64,000 nt of DNA, from NCBI GenBank assembly GCA_012934845.2, contig WNNJ02001885.1:35736-99735 (forward strand). Direction: 5' to 3'. A program made the position numbers and the translations under genes. The notes under the pieces were generated by a model, which worked only from the letters and a program-made list of their open reading frames with translations, did not search any database and was not told the origin of the DNA. Positions 58,701 to 64,000 of this stretch are shown here, in pieces. The stretch comes from Pomphorhynchus laevis. Taxonomy: Eukaryota; Acanthocephala; Palaeacanthocephala; Echinorhynchida; Pomphorhynchidae. Position 1 is the stretch's first letter. Every line of letters begins with the position of its first letter.

Positions 58701-59164
58701 AGTCATGTTAAAATGCCTTAAGACCATGGAGATACGGATAGTATCGTGTTATAAGTTCTTGTTACTACCCCCGCAGCAATTTATTTCTGACCGAGATGCT
58801 TTATGCTTATTAAGCTTCAAAAAGTATGTCATTTATAATCTGATTAAAGCACTAAATATATTTTGTTTATAGTAAGGTTAATACATCATACAGTAAGCTG
58901 TTGAGTCCGACCTGGGTTATTAGTTGGTATCTAAAGAATTTATGATAAATATGTTTTACTAATAACATTTGATTAGTGACCTAATAAATGATGGTGGAAT
59001 GTATCTACTTGTTGACTTTGTGTTTAGACGTATTGAAAGCGGTATTTCTTAATAGATTTAAATCTTAATTACGCTGCAAATATTTAGGAGAACTTACCGA
59101 AATTGACGTGCCATCAACTTTAGCAGATATCCGACAGCAATTTCCTGGGTTAATTACATCGGAA
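43613..59164 (+). CDS. PTPRN: Receptor-type protein tyrosine (pseudo)phosphatase, IA-2/PTPRN-like, partial
   Basis: A dense-core-vesicle membrane protein by family. Exons found, all plus strand: 43613-43783 (transmembrane), 45485-45531 (cytoplasmic), 54592-54673, 55981-56169, 58977-59041 and 59088-59164 (PTP domain). The order follows IA-2: NFIRESDKSNYAAKHWSNL matches the YMEDHLRNRDRLAKEWQAL block; SYIIAKTPSIHNIEQFWREV matches YIATQGPLSHTIADFWQMV; YLLVDFVFRRIESGELTEID matches YILIDMVLNRMAKGVKEID; and LADIRQQFPGLITSE matches LEHVRDQRPGLVRSK. The EID and DVPSTL segments are IA-2-type rather than LAR-type. Several exons between these, the ectodomain exons upstream and the last exon were not found, so joins are incomplete. 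The catalytic loop is degenerate. LINEs, a PLE fragment and hairpin elements fill the introns. Confidence 0.72.
43875..44095. repeat. 107-bp tandem duplication
   Basis: Two consecutive copies of a unit containing ATTAAATGGAAAGTACCTTT and GAATATTGTAACATAACTGA, starting near 43880 and 43987. In the intron after the transmembrane exon. Confidence 0.75.
44370..45310 (+). repeat. Low-complexity, thymine-poor stretch of ACAAG/CCAGAC repeats
   Basis: About 940 bp dominated by variants of ACAAGRCCAGACTACAAG with a loose 10-13 bp rhythm. It begins with AACAAAACAAGAAAAC runs and changes gradually to ACAAGGCCAGACAACC. The plus strand is strongly depleted in T. No long frame. It lies in an intron of the PTPRN-like gene and looks like an expanded, degenerate minisatellite. 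Confidence 0.75.
45485..45531 (+). CDS. PTPRN: PTPRN-like juxtamembrane exon (short)
   Basis: Bounded by ATTTTTAG and GTAAGT, open in phase 0 after the preceding exon: LNTSDGCDFSDLNEAE. Acidic and short; no similarity by itself, so it is supported only by splice sites and phase. Confidence 0.4.
45532..47170. other. Intronic spacer
   Basis: AT-rich, no exon I can support. If the PTPRN-like model is right this is part of a 9-kb intron. Confidence 0.35.
47175..47340. repeat. 92-bp tandem duplication
   Basis: AACGTCAATATGACGTTCTA with the following TTTGCGTCAATTCCT...AATGTATAAATTC is present twice in a row; the GACGTCAATATGACGTT core is itself palindromic. Confidence 0.75.
47500..48905 (-). mobile_element. 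Older, truncated copy of the Jockey/I-type LINE
   Basis: Minus-strand copy of the same family as the element at 49487-53302. It shares FLDFSAAFDRIS, RIVNRVEILLYTKRF, the endonuclease piece DMLLGYFNDITCHWINAALR and the 3' region with TCTCACTTCCCGAAGAATCC. It is 5'-truncated at about 48905, where a hairpin element begins, and its frames are broken many times. Confidence 0.8.
48909..49193. mobile_element. Hairpin MITE with CTTATTATAGATT ends
   Basis: A 285-bp palindrome: CTTATTATAGATTG at the left and its complement at the right, with long arms containing ATCGATTGAAATCGGGACTG and TTTGCTAGGTCACATAAG. The inner TGTGACCTAGCAAAT sequence also occurs twice at 53320-53385, beside the younger LINE. 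Confidence 0.75.
49376..49459 (+). ncRNA. Hammerhead-ribozyme-like sequence, type I order
   Basis: CTGATGAG (49376-49383), then a perfect five-pair helix II GCCCG/CGGGC (49383-49387 with 49412-49416), then GAAAC (49417-49421). Helix III is ACGAAAAC paired with GTTTTC-A-GT (49420-49427 with 49450-49458), extended by an inner GGC/GCC, and ends in the triplet GTA (49457-49459). All core bases are intact. A single base is bulged at the same place in helix III as in the 16.3-kb sequence. I could not find a matching helix I, and a LINE is inserted 27 bp downstream. Confidence 0.55.
49473..49486. repeat. Left copy of LINE target-site duplication
   Basis: TGTCAAGCGAAAGT here and at 53303-53316 flank the LINE exactly. 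Confidence 0.85.
49978..50523 (-). CDS. LINE ORF2, reverse transcriptase part
   Basis: 181 codons with RT motifs A (FLDFSAAFDRIS), B (VPQGSPFSPILYL) and C (VVYADDTTALF). Detached from the endonuclease frame by stops between 50524 and 51208. Confidence 0.8.
   Translation of the reverse strand: MRLDQFCRENSHRLVEAVFLDFSAAFDRISIPFVIYSLRSLGLSARIVNRVEILLYTKRFYYEDDPDELQFYPTTNVPQGSPFSPILYLAVSINLFKIFKREQRLVVYADDTTALFTGHRCKDVVSDISRFFLRLKDQLPISNLILNSAKSQGGSSFMASPATKQKLKRLAHLCALLHFCL
51209..52111 (-). CDS. LINE ORF2, endonuclease part
   Basis: Open over 300 codons. APE-like motifs in order: IIQWNLGS, ADVIVLHETRS (the usual catalytic Q-E appears here as H-E), RFSLANVYIRPG, MILGDFNDRTCRW and TSHDLIRWRI. 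The starting Met overlaps the end of ORF1's downstream region. Confidence 0.8.
   Translation of the reverse strand: MELVVGRAIFPHLALSRLASQPEPFSLNIIQWNLGSASALRLLSGRDADVIVLHETRSIRLPQDITRFIPKHICSHYTPYITPPHSSSSQELLTLLKCSLRSSLLLNYSCPAMSYLVVSLSKNGKRFSLANVYIRPGEIHKNRDLLDSIIDSGYDMILGDFNDRTCRWINAALRKDKNGYLIHKPPPPTFIAHYKFYPRHFTASLEMVFKPLCTEQSHQQLSTSHDLIRWRIEEDTLLRRRFHFDPIRVAFFQAAIQLFPIIGNASLTEFNTYLSSQATAIYLLSTKVAFSIPLRQNSRS
52141..52932 (-). CDS. LINE ORF1 (gag-like, three CCHC knuckles), main open part
   Basis: 264 codons. N-terminal half resembles the RRM-like fold region of Jockey gag proteins (IQATLKISNYPLHL, IREVKSKTGDILPL); the C-terminal half has the three zinc knuckles, then a charged tail ending DGEIVEREGLEGK. 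The frame continues upstream without a stop to about 53045, where it meets the frame carrying the probable start MCTSNSF at 53290. Confidence 0.8.
   Translation of the reverse strand: MEAYEVFFKKKLSHMGTLLLKPIQATLKISNYPLHLKETDLVLLRKTFKLHSIREVKSKTGDILPLAFGTADLDNAQLLSKAATSPFLRYNLRFTLVDKDSYTFPHCNSCHSWGHWASSCSREKSCGVCGLSTCIAMSKGERCVATPACINCGGDHPAWSRRCRVFKDYKKRYSDSSTPIVKSFASIAAPSDRMSNSDIIYLIDNNKKVILTQIQQMIAPSWQRFWDQPRDDDAEIEETQCLGTYCSPSEDGEIVEREGLEGK
53303..53390. repeat. Right LINE target duplication and doubled GTGTGACCTAGCAAAT unit
   Basis: The target-site copy TGTCAAGCGAAAGT (53303-53316) is followed by two copies of a 38-bp unit GTCATTTTGTGTGACCTAGC...TATAATAGT. This belongs to the sequence that existed before the LINE landed. 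Confidence 0.75.
53391..54420. repeat. Inverted-repeat element with hammerhead-like core strings
   Basis: About 1 kb of mid-GC sequence. A TCCT...GGGGAAAACATAGT segment occurs at 53398 and again at 54280. A longer block is inverted: 53555-53640 is the complement of 54330-54410 (both with AAACGCCTTTATTC and CTACTGATGAGTGTT), and 53948-53973 is the complement of 54199-54226 (AATATTGCGAGAATAATTCG). CTGATGAG occurs at least four times. No coding frame. I do not recognise the family; the inverted arms suggest a foldback-like non-autonomous element. Confidence 0.6.
54592..54673 (+). CDS. PTPRN: PTPRN-like exon, segment before the PTP core
   Basis: Acceptor ATATTTCAG, donor GTAAAT. NFIRESDKSNYAAKHWSNLK then TNVDLRSG; aligns without gaps to the IA-2 segment ending LAKEWQALCAYQAEPN. 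Phase 1 at its end does not join directly to the next exon found, so at least one exon in between is missing from this list. Confidence 0.6.
54674..55980. other. Intronic spacer
   Basis: AT-rich apart from a modest GC island near 55130-55300. An exon of the PTPRN-like gene (the NRY/INAS region) is expected here but I could not find it. Confidence 0.35.
55981..56169 (+). CDS. PTPRN: PTPRN-like exon, PTP domain substrate-side block
   Basis: 63 codons between AAATTTAG and GAG|GTATCT. YIIAKTP, EQFWREVWKTRCTLIVHLAC corresponds to the YIATQGP...DFWxMVWExxxxxIVMLT block common to all classical PTPs; the glutamine of TQGP is already replaced. Confidence 0.78.
56170..56823. other. Intronic stretch with two unassigned frames
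   Basis: Two frames look less random than the surroundings. Near 56415-56537: RNDLLAKDEKLERQELQVLY followed by TDKRIEFYKNS, coiled-coil-like. Near 56545-56763: HPTPVNANIGDRHFSFEHIL then NWSAYAQIMIANLFEGRLR. I cannot assign either; missing PTPRN-like exons or transposon remains are both possible. Confidence 0.3.
56824..56976. mobile_element. Hairpin MITE copy
   Basis: Palindrome with ATTGGAGTTGGATCAAAGG and TTGATCCAGCTCCAAT ends and the TTTCGATAACTACTGTTAGC arm. The unique flank TTGATACTGATCCATTA is again just outside on the left, as at 27.5 kb. Confidence 0.72.
57420..57930 (+). mobile_element. Penelope-like element fragment (RT fingers and palm)
   Basis: Begins with the frame piece LHKNPIKPRFICSTFKT, continues into a 133-codon frame with KKYCKRIEINTGIKHYFSI and the RT motif A block INTYDFSTLYTNL, and ends MDKIESLESL...NYLKVWTSI, where the 28.9-kb copy of the same family takes over. 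PLE-type RTs share LHK.P.K.R.I and DFSTLYT. The active-site and thumb regions are absent in this copy. Confidence 0.7.
58270..58470. other. GC-rich block of unknown nature
   Basis: About 200 bp with much higher G+C than the flanks, containing TGACGGCTACGCTGAGCCG and GTTCGGAAGTTCCGGATCC, both with internal pairing. No frame, tRNA or snRNA signature recognised. Probably the remnant of a mobile element. Confidence 0.35.
58977..59041 (+). CDS. PTPRN: PTPRN-like exon with degenerate catalytic loop
   Basis: Acceptor TTGATTAG, donor GTATTT, followed by a 46-nt intron. Reads DLINDGGMYLLVDFVFRRIE. Aligned gap-free with IA-2 DGAGRTGTYILIDMVLNRMA, the invariant P-loop arginine is aspartate. The codon split across the upstream junction ends in T, which allows the expected serine. 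Confidence 0.72.
59088..59164 (+). CDS. PTPRN: PTPRN-like exon, C-terminal PTP helices
   Basis: Acceptor AATATTTAG, donor GAA|GTAAGT. GELTEIDVPSTLADIRQQFP then GLITSE; matches the VKEIDIAATLEHVRDQRPGLV block. The final exon (family ending FEFALTAVAEEVNAIL) was not found. Confidence 0.75.
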
Positions 59165-59384
59165 GTAAGTGATAATAAAATGATTACAAATTTTCTGTTA
59201 AAACGCTTATTTTCTGTTGATAGCAAAATATATTTTCAATATATTCAAACAAGTATAAATAACACGGTTTTTGTATTTAAAGACTCAATTATTACATTTT
59301 ACTTCTCACTAAGTAAACAAATTAAATTTGTTCAATGAGTAACATTAACATTAACACGGTTTTTGAGCATCAATAATAATGCTC

Positions 59385-59640
59385 AATCATACGCAACTCG
59401 GTCCTCGAGTCGCAATATTATGCAGTATGAGGGTGTCATTTGTAGAACATGCAAGATTTGAACCGTTGGTCTTCTCAACGTCCAGAGGAATGACCCGAGA
59501 GCAAATCGTATGCGCCAAACAATGGCTACACTAATGGCAAGGTCTTCCACGCGCACGTATGCAAATTGTGCTATTGAGATCAAGCGACGGGTAAGTGTTG
59601 AAATATCACGGGCATCGTCTGCTTGTAAAACAGTAACTTG
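59385..59640 (+). mobile_element. LINE fragment, C-terminal part of ORF2
   Basis: In two overlapping plus frames: RFEPLVFSTSRGMTRE, then RMRQTMATLMARSSTRTYAN and EIKRRVSVEISRA. The pattern PLVFSTxGGM...RLAxLxAxK...YA...I..RLSFxLLRA occurs at the end of many invertebrate retrotransposon proteins. A frameshift lies between the two parts. Confidence 0.45.
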
Positions 59641-59644
59641 TAAA

Positions 59645-61797
59645 TTGAGTTTATTAATATATTTTTTTGAAAATAAGTTCGAGAATAATTTATTAACCTG
59701 TAAATACTACTTTACATGCTTACATATTGAATAATTCTTAAATTAAATACTAATATTAAATAATATTAGTATTTTACAGTCAGTTGTAAACCAGTTGAAT
59801 CATAATTTAACTTGCATTGAATACAAGCATGATTCGATGATTAAAATGGATTGCGTTGTCCAATCAATCGTTTTTACACTAAAGTTATACTTACTGTTTT
59901 ATCCAAGACTTTTGAGTACAACTTATAATTGATTATTCTGAATTAATGATGCAGGGATACACATTAAATTTTTATATAGAATAGTTTAAAGATATTTACA
60001 TGCGAAATTAAAGACGTAGATCTTTTTAATATAAATGGTGATAAATGTTTCGCAGTATATAATAAATTGATATTTTTTTGTTAATATTTCGTAGTAGTGA
60101 ATTTGTAAATTTATAAATCACCTTAGATCAATTAAAAAAATTATTAATAATTTATCAATCGCCCAATAATATTCTTGCCTGACCCTGCTGATGTTGATAT
60201 GCTCAATACTTGGCCTAAAGACCTTAAAGTCAAGACGTATTTCAAAAGCTGAAATACCGCATATTTCACAATAAAAAGCAAGGGTTATCGTTTTACAGAA
60301 ATGCTGCCAAGTATTTCTGGTATCGCTGGAAATTGATAGGAGACAAATGAAGAAGTTATGAAATGTATAACGAGAAAGGAGGAAGAAGAGGACATATGGT
60401 TCATAAGAAGAATTTGATATTTCCAACATATTGTCGACAATAACGGATATATACTGAAGTGAATGAAGTATAATTCCATCTTTAAGCAAGTATAATAAAA
60501 TTTGGATATAATATTTATAGTAATTAACGAAACTAGTTGAAGATCAAGAATAATATGCAGGATCTTAAAAGTTTAAGACCTAATATTCAATAATATTATA
60601 ATAAATATTCAATAATTACATAAGAATATAATATTCAATAAAAATACAATAATATAATATAATGCTCTTTAAAATTACATTTTCAAGAAACATTATAAAT
60701 AGTTTTGTAATATCCAATATTTCATTTTCTGGTTATTTTAGAAACATTTTACTTACGCTTGTTGGATTATCCGTCAAGACATTAAGAACAGATTTGTCTG
60801 TCTATCAAACTGGTCGAACTCAGACATCGTGTAGTATTTTTGATCTATGTCGTTAATCTTAACAAACTTGTTGTTGACAGTATAGCCGTAACAGTGTATC
60901 TTTTTGTGATCATAATAATCCAACAATAAATGTTGTTTTTGTTTCTTCATTGGCATTATTTTTGCAAGAAAATACTAAAAAGGGTTTAAAAGCACTGCAT
61001 GTGAACATAGAATTTTCGAATTCCAGTAATTTTGGTTAAAATACAAATGCAGATGATACAATATTTAACAAGGTTCGATCTTTTGAGGGTTTTAATGTGG
61101 ATAACAGTTCATATTTACAATTTTGTAAATAAGTTCAGATTAATCGTCACCAGTTGATGACGTCATCTGATTCCTCAGCCAGTTTTTTAGAAAATTCAGA
61201 CTTATGTGAAGATCATTGATTGCTGGTCGGTGATGCTCCAATTATTTCTAAAATAAATAACTTGATTTTTTATTTTATTTGATTAAAAATCAACTAAAAT
61301 AAATAAATAACTTATTCGAAATGATTACGAAATCTTAAATCGTTCAAACATTTATTTTTGTATCTTGTACAATTCGGATATGTTATCTTTTATTATTTAT
61401 AAACATTGTATATTATTTATTAATATTTATTTTTATTATGATTAAAAATTAATTATCGTAATCAGTTAAAGATTATTTATCTGAACTTTAAAATCAAAAA
61501 TTCATTTTTTAAAATAAATGAGTATTTTATCATTTTACGATATCATGATGTACATTGAAATCTTCAATTTTAGAAGTGATTATTTCCAATTAAATTTTTT
61601 ATCTCAATTTATATAATCGATGATCGCATCGATTTAAAATCAGACAAAATACCGGTTTAATTTAAATTCCAGTTTATTCGATCTGATAAAATTTGCAAAA
61701 TGATTTTACGCAAATTCAAATATACAAATTATTTTTATAAAAACTGGTTTATAATTAAAATATATTCAGGCAGTTACAAACAATTAAACCATTTAGA
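59645..61797. other. Spacer with weak frames
   Basis: AT-rich. A minus-strand stretch at 60956-60774 is open for 60 codons after an acceptor-like CTTTTTAG at 60978 (MPMKKQKQHLLLDYYDHKK and DIDQKYYTMSEFDQFDRQ) and could be an exon, but no family or partner exon supports it. Nothing else recognised. Confidence 0.35.
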
Positions 61798-62118
61798 TCA
61801 AACAAAGGACGACTGATTGTAAAGAACGTGGTTATCTTCAAGCGACGCATATATCAATGAAGGAACGATGTAGTGTGCAGAATACAGGTTATTACCGCTG
61901 TTGTTTCTGTGTGTATGTTGTGTGAAATGAAATTGATACGGATCGAAAGTAATTACAGATTGAGCAAATTCCAAAGACTTGGAAGTTTCTGTTGTAGTTG
62001 TTGTACAGTCGCTTGTAGATTGATGGTCTAGCATAACCTGGGATATGTTCTTCTGATTCAGGCTCAATTCTGAGCATTTCTGTTTTAGGCCATTGGCGTT
62101 CGAATATTTTAAATCCCA
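61798..62118 (-). CDS. Terminal exon of an unknown minus-strand gene
   Basis: The acceptor TTTTTTAG (minus strand) precedes 107 codons open in phase 0 to a TGA at 61800. Composition is polar: LKQKCSELSLNQKNISQVML, then STSDCTTTTTETSKSLEF and FDPYQFHFTQHTHRNNSG. G+C is raised over the flanks. No family recognised. Its upstream exons would lie to the right, so the gene would overlap the glycyl-tRNA synthetase locus on the other strand or be nested with it. Confidence 0.45.
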   Translation of the reverse strand, partial: WDLKYSNANGLKQKCSELSLNQKNISQVMLDHQSTSDCTTTTTETSKSLEFAQSVITFDPYQFHFTQHTHRNNSGNNLYSAHYIVPSLIYASLEDNHVLYNQSSFV

Positions 62119-62471
62119 CTAAAAAACAAAATAATGTAATTATTACGTAATTAATAAGATTTTGATCGCTTGAACGTACAGCCTCCTACATTTATTTTCC
62201 CGTCATACATACCAATGTTTCACATACATATACTTTATTTTTACTCTTTATACTACTTTAGTAGTATAGTACTTTATATATTTTTACTTTATTAAGTAAT
62301 TTAGTAATTATTGGTAATTAAAATAATTGAGTAATTAATTACCATATACTATTTGTTATGTAAATATTTCTATATTACAATTTCTTTTGTTTTTCCTTTA
62401 TTTAAATGAATAATAAGCATCTTTTAATATTTTGAAAAATATATCGATGAACACCTGAAAACGTACTTAAG

Positions 62472-62559
62472 GCTTCTGGGTACGTTGAAAAATTCTGTGA
62501 TTATATGACTAAAGATGTTGTCACCGGAGAGTGTTTTAGGGTTGATCATCTTATAAAAG
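62472..62559 (+). CDS. GARS1: Glycyl-tRNA synthetase, one internal exon
   Basis: Class II aminoacyl-tRNA synthetase charging tRNA-Gly. Between the acceptor GTACTTAAG and the donor GTATTC lie 29 codons, [20 protein letters not shown] followed by CFRVDHLIK, matching the conserved [29 protein letters not shown] segment at most positions. No neighbouring exon was found in the window on either side, so the gene has long introns here or this is an isolated copy; the intact frame and good splice sites favour a live exon. Confidence 0.82.
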
Positions 62560-64000
62560 GTATTCTTCTTTGCTGGTATTTGTATATTTTACATATAAAT
62601 ATCTTTTTATTTAATTACTGATAAGTAGCAATTCAGTTTAAATTATTTAATTGAATGTAAATTGTTTAATGATTGCATAATAATTTTAGAATGTTTTTAT
62701 ATATTCATAAAATGATCATTCTATTTGTCATACTCTAACTCAAGATATATCCTTCATGTCACATCTGCATATTTCATAATGCATTTAGGTTGTATTGTTA
62801 TAAATGAATTCGGTTAACTAAGTTTACGTATTTTGTACAAAAAATATATTGAAAATTGAAAATATTCAGATGAAAAGATTTTCTAAATTTCAGATTGATT
62901 TTATGATTTTAAAATCATTTTTATAATTTGAAAAATTCCATATTTTTATTATATTTATAATAAAAATGTTTACATCGTATGAATTTATGCGATATATCAT
63001 AATTAAGATAAGAAGTCATTACAAGTAACTGTAATGTTATAAGATTTCGCACCTTATTCCTCGACCCCTCATAGCAGTGTGATTAAATACAAGCTGGTTA
63101 AGTATTTCCTTGCCATGATTATATTATTTACTTTCCATCCATAAAAATTTTCCATTTAAATTTATTTTTAATAATAAATTCTAATTTTATTTTAAAAATT
63201 CTAAAATTTATATTTTAATATTTTATTTCTGAGAAATTTTTAGCCTCATAAAAAATATTTTTTTACAGTCATTATTGACCAATGAATGTTTTTATTAAAT
63301 GATGATAATGTAAATAATAGTTTTAGTCTAAAATAAAACTATCTACATAGACAAGATTTTACCAAATACTGTTTGTATATTACAAACTATTAAAAATTAA
63401 GTTTAGCTTTGGAAATGGAATATGTTTTATTCTGCTAATGAATATAATTTTTTAAAATAAAAATTCATGTAGCAAGAAGAAAGTAGTTTTCAAAAATATT
63501 TTCAAATGTCAACTTATTACACATTAAAATTAAAATTATCAGATCCACTGAATCCTGGTTTAAATCATGTAACTATTTCTGACACTTAAATATTATAAAA
63601 TATTTATATTATATATAGAATATATAAATTTATACTGTATAAAATTTACAACGTGATATAAGTAAATGATAAATATATTCTGATAATATTTTTACATATA
63701 TGAAATCGCTATTAATTGAAAATAGTATTAGTTCTATATAGGTATTAATTGAAAATATGCATTAAATTTGAGTGTTTAAAGAATAAAAACTGAAATATGA
63801 TCAGAAATTTGAGTAGAAGCAAAATAGTGCATTTTAAAGTCTGAAACATATCCTTTAGGATATGTTGATTTTCAATTAATATTTTTTAAATCAACATATC
63901 CTTTGTTGGATCTATAGAAACTTTGATCTGTTTTACGAAAAATTCTGAGGTAGACTCTGAGTTAGCAATCACATGTTGGATGTAATTGCCAGAGTTTTAC
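62560..64000. other. Probable intron to the window end
   Basis: AT-rich without recognisable exon or repeat, apart from a short palindrome near 63845-63905 (CATATCCTTTAGGATATG and a nearby AACATATCC copy). The next synthetase exon is expected beyond the window. Confidence 0.35.

Noticed and set aside
59510-59734. GTAAGT after CGACGG read as the donor of another phosphatase exon
   Set aside because: The sequence before it matches retrotransposon protein ends, not a PTP domain; a donor-like hexamer by chance.
60118-60489. 123-codon minus frame
   Set aside because: Hydrophobic low-complexity translation typical of AT-rich chance frames; the plus strand has as many features; no family.
1-64000. 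CRISPR arrays, operons, ribosome binding sites, LTR or capsid-bearing elements
   Set aside because: The DNA is eukaryotic with spliced genes; no spaced direct repeats of CRISPR type, no gag-pol with integrase, no terminal direct repeats and no capsid-like frame were seen.

Overview
The window is AT-rich animal nuclear DNA: GT-AG introns (many only 45-84 nt, others 1-4 kb), standard stop codons, no operons, and a dense load of transposable elements. The genes are bilaterian (condensin CAP-H, an SLC34 phosphate transporter, an IA-2/PTPRN-type receptor, glycyl-tRNA synthetase, a CELF/Bruno-like RRM protein). A flatworm or similar invertebrate would fit the AT content, the tiny introns and a splice acceptor lying directly before the CAP-H ATG, but the species cannot be fixed from the sequence.

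Layout. 0.36-3.4 kb (+): one large coding exon for condensin subunit CAP-H/Barren. 3.4-5.5 kb: AT-rich spacer with a 150-bp direct repeat. 5.5-10.9 kb: a 626-bp tandem repeat that contains a 3.2-kb foldback-type element (7282-10507) built of about 360-bp units in two opposed arms. 11.75-25.08 kb (-): a complete SLC34 (type II Na/phosphate cotransporter) gene, 11 coding exons, 658 aa; its introns hold hairpin MITEs, a LINE fragment, short tandem repeats and two hammerhead-ribozyme-like sequences. 25-31 kb: spacer, a Penelope-like (PLE) reverse transcriptase fragment and a CR1/L2-type LINE fragment. 31.5-38 kb: three small single-exon candidates (a basic unknown protein on the minus strand, a CELF-like RRM protein, a one-pass membrane protein). 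38.8-40.6 kb: PLE pieces, one interrupted by a Tc1/mariner-like transposase relic. 42.3-43.4 kb: LINE fragment. 43.6-59.2 kb (+): scattered exons of an IA-2/PTPRN-type receptor pseudophosphatase whose introns hold a nearly whole Jockey/I-type LINE with a 14-bp target duplication, an older copy of the same LINE, hairpin elements, a PLE fragment and low-complexity DNA. 59.4 kb to the end: LINE scrap, a minus-strand terminal exon of an unknown gene (61.8-62.1 kb), and one clear glycyl-tRNA synthetase exon on the plus strand at 62.5 kb.

The most interesting signal is RNA-like structure inside the repeats. Three places carry hammerhead cores in the correct order with paired helices: 16326-16412 (+, all three helices recognisable), a 314-bp tandem repeat near 21.0-21.5 kb (-), and 49376-49459 (+). 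Two further unrelated repeat families (the foldback units and the 53.4-54.4 kb element) carry the same core strings in permuted order, flanked by interleaved complementary arms that change together between copies. PLEs and retrozyme-type tandem repeats are known carriers of hammerhead ribozymes in animals, and PLE fragments are present here, so a family of ribozyme-bearing mobile repeats is a reasonable working hypothesis. None of the copies can be called active from sequence alone.
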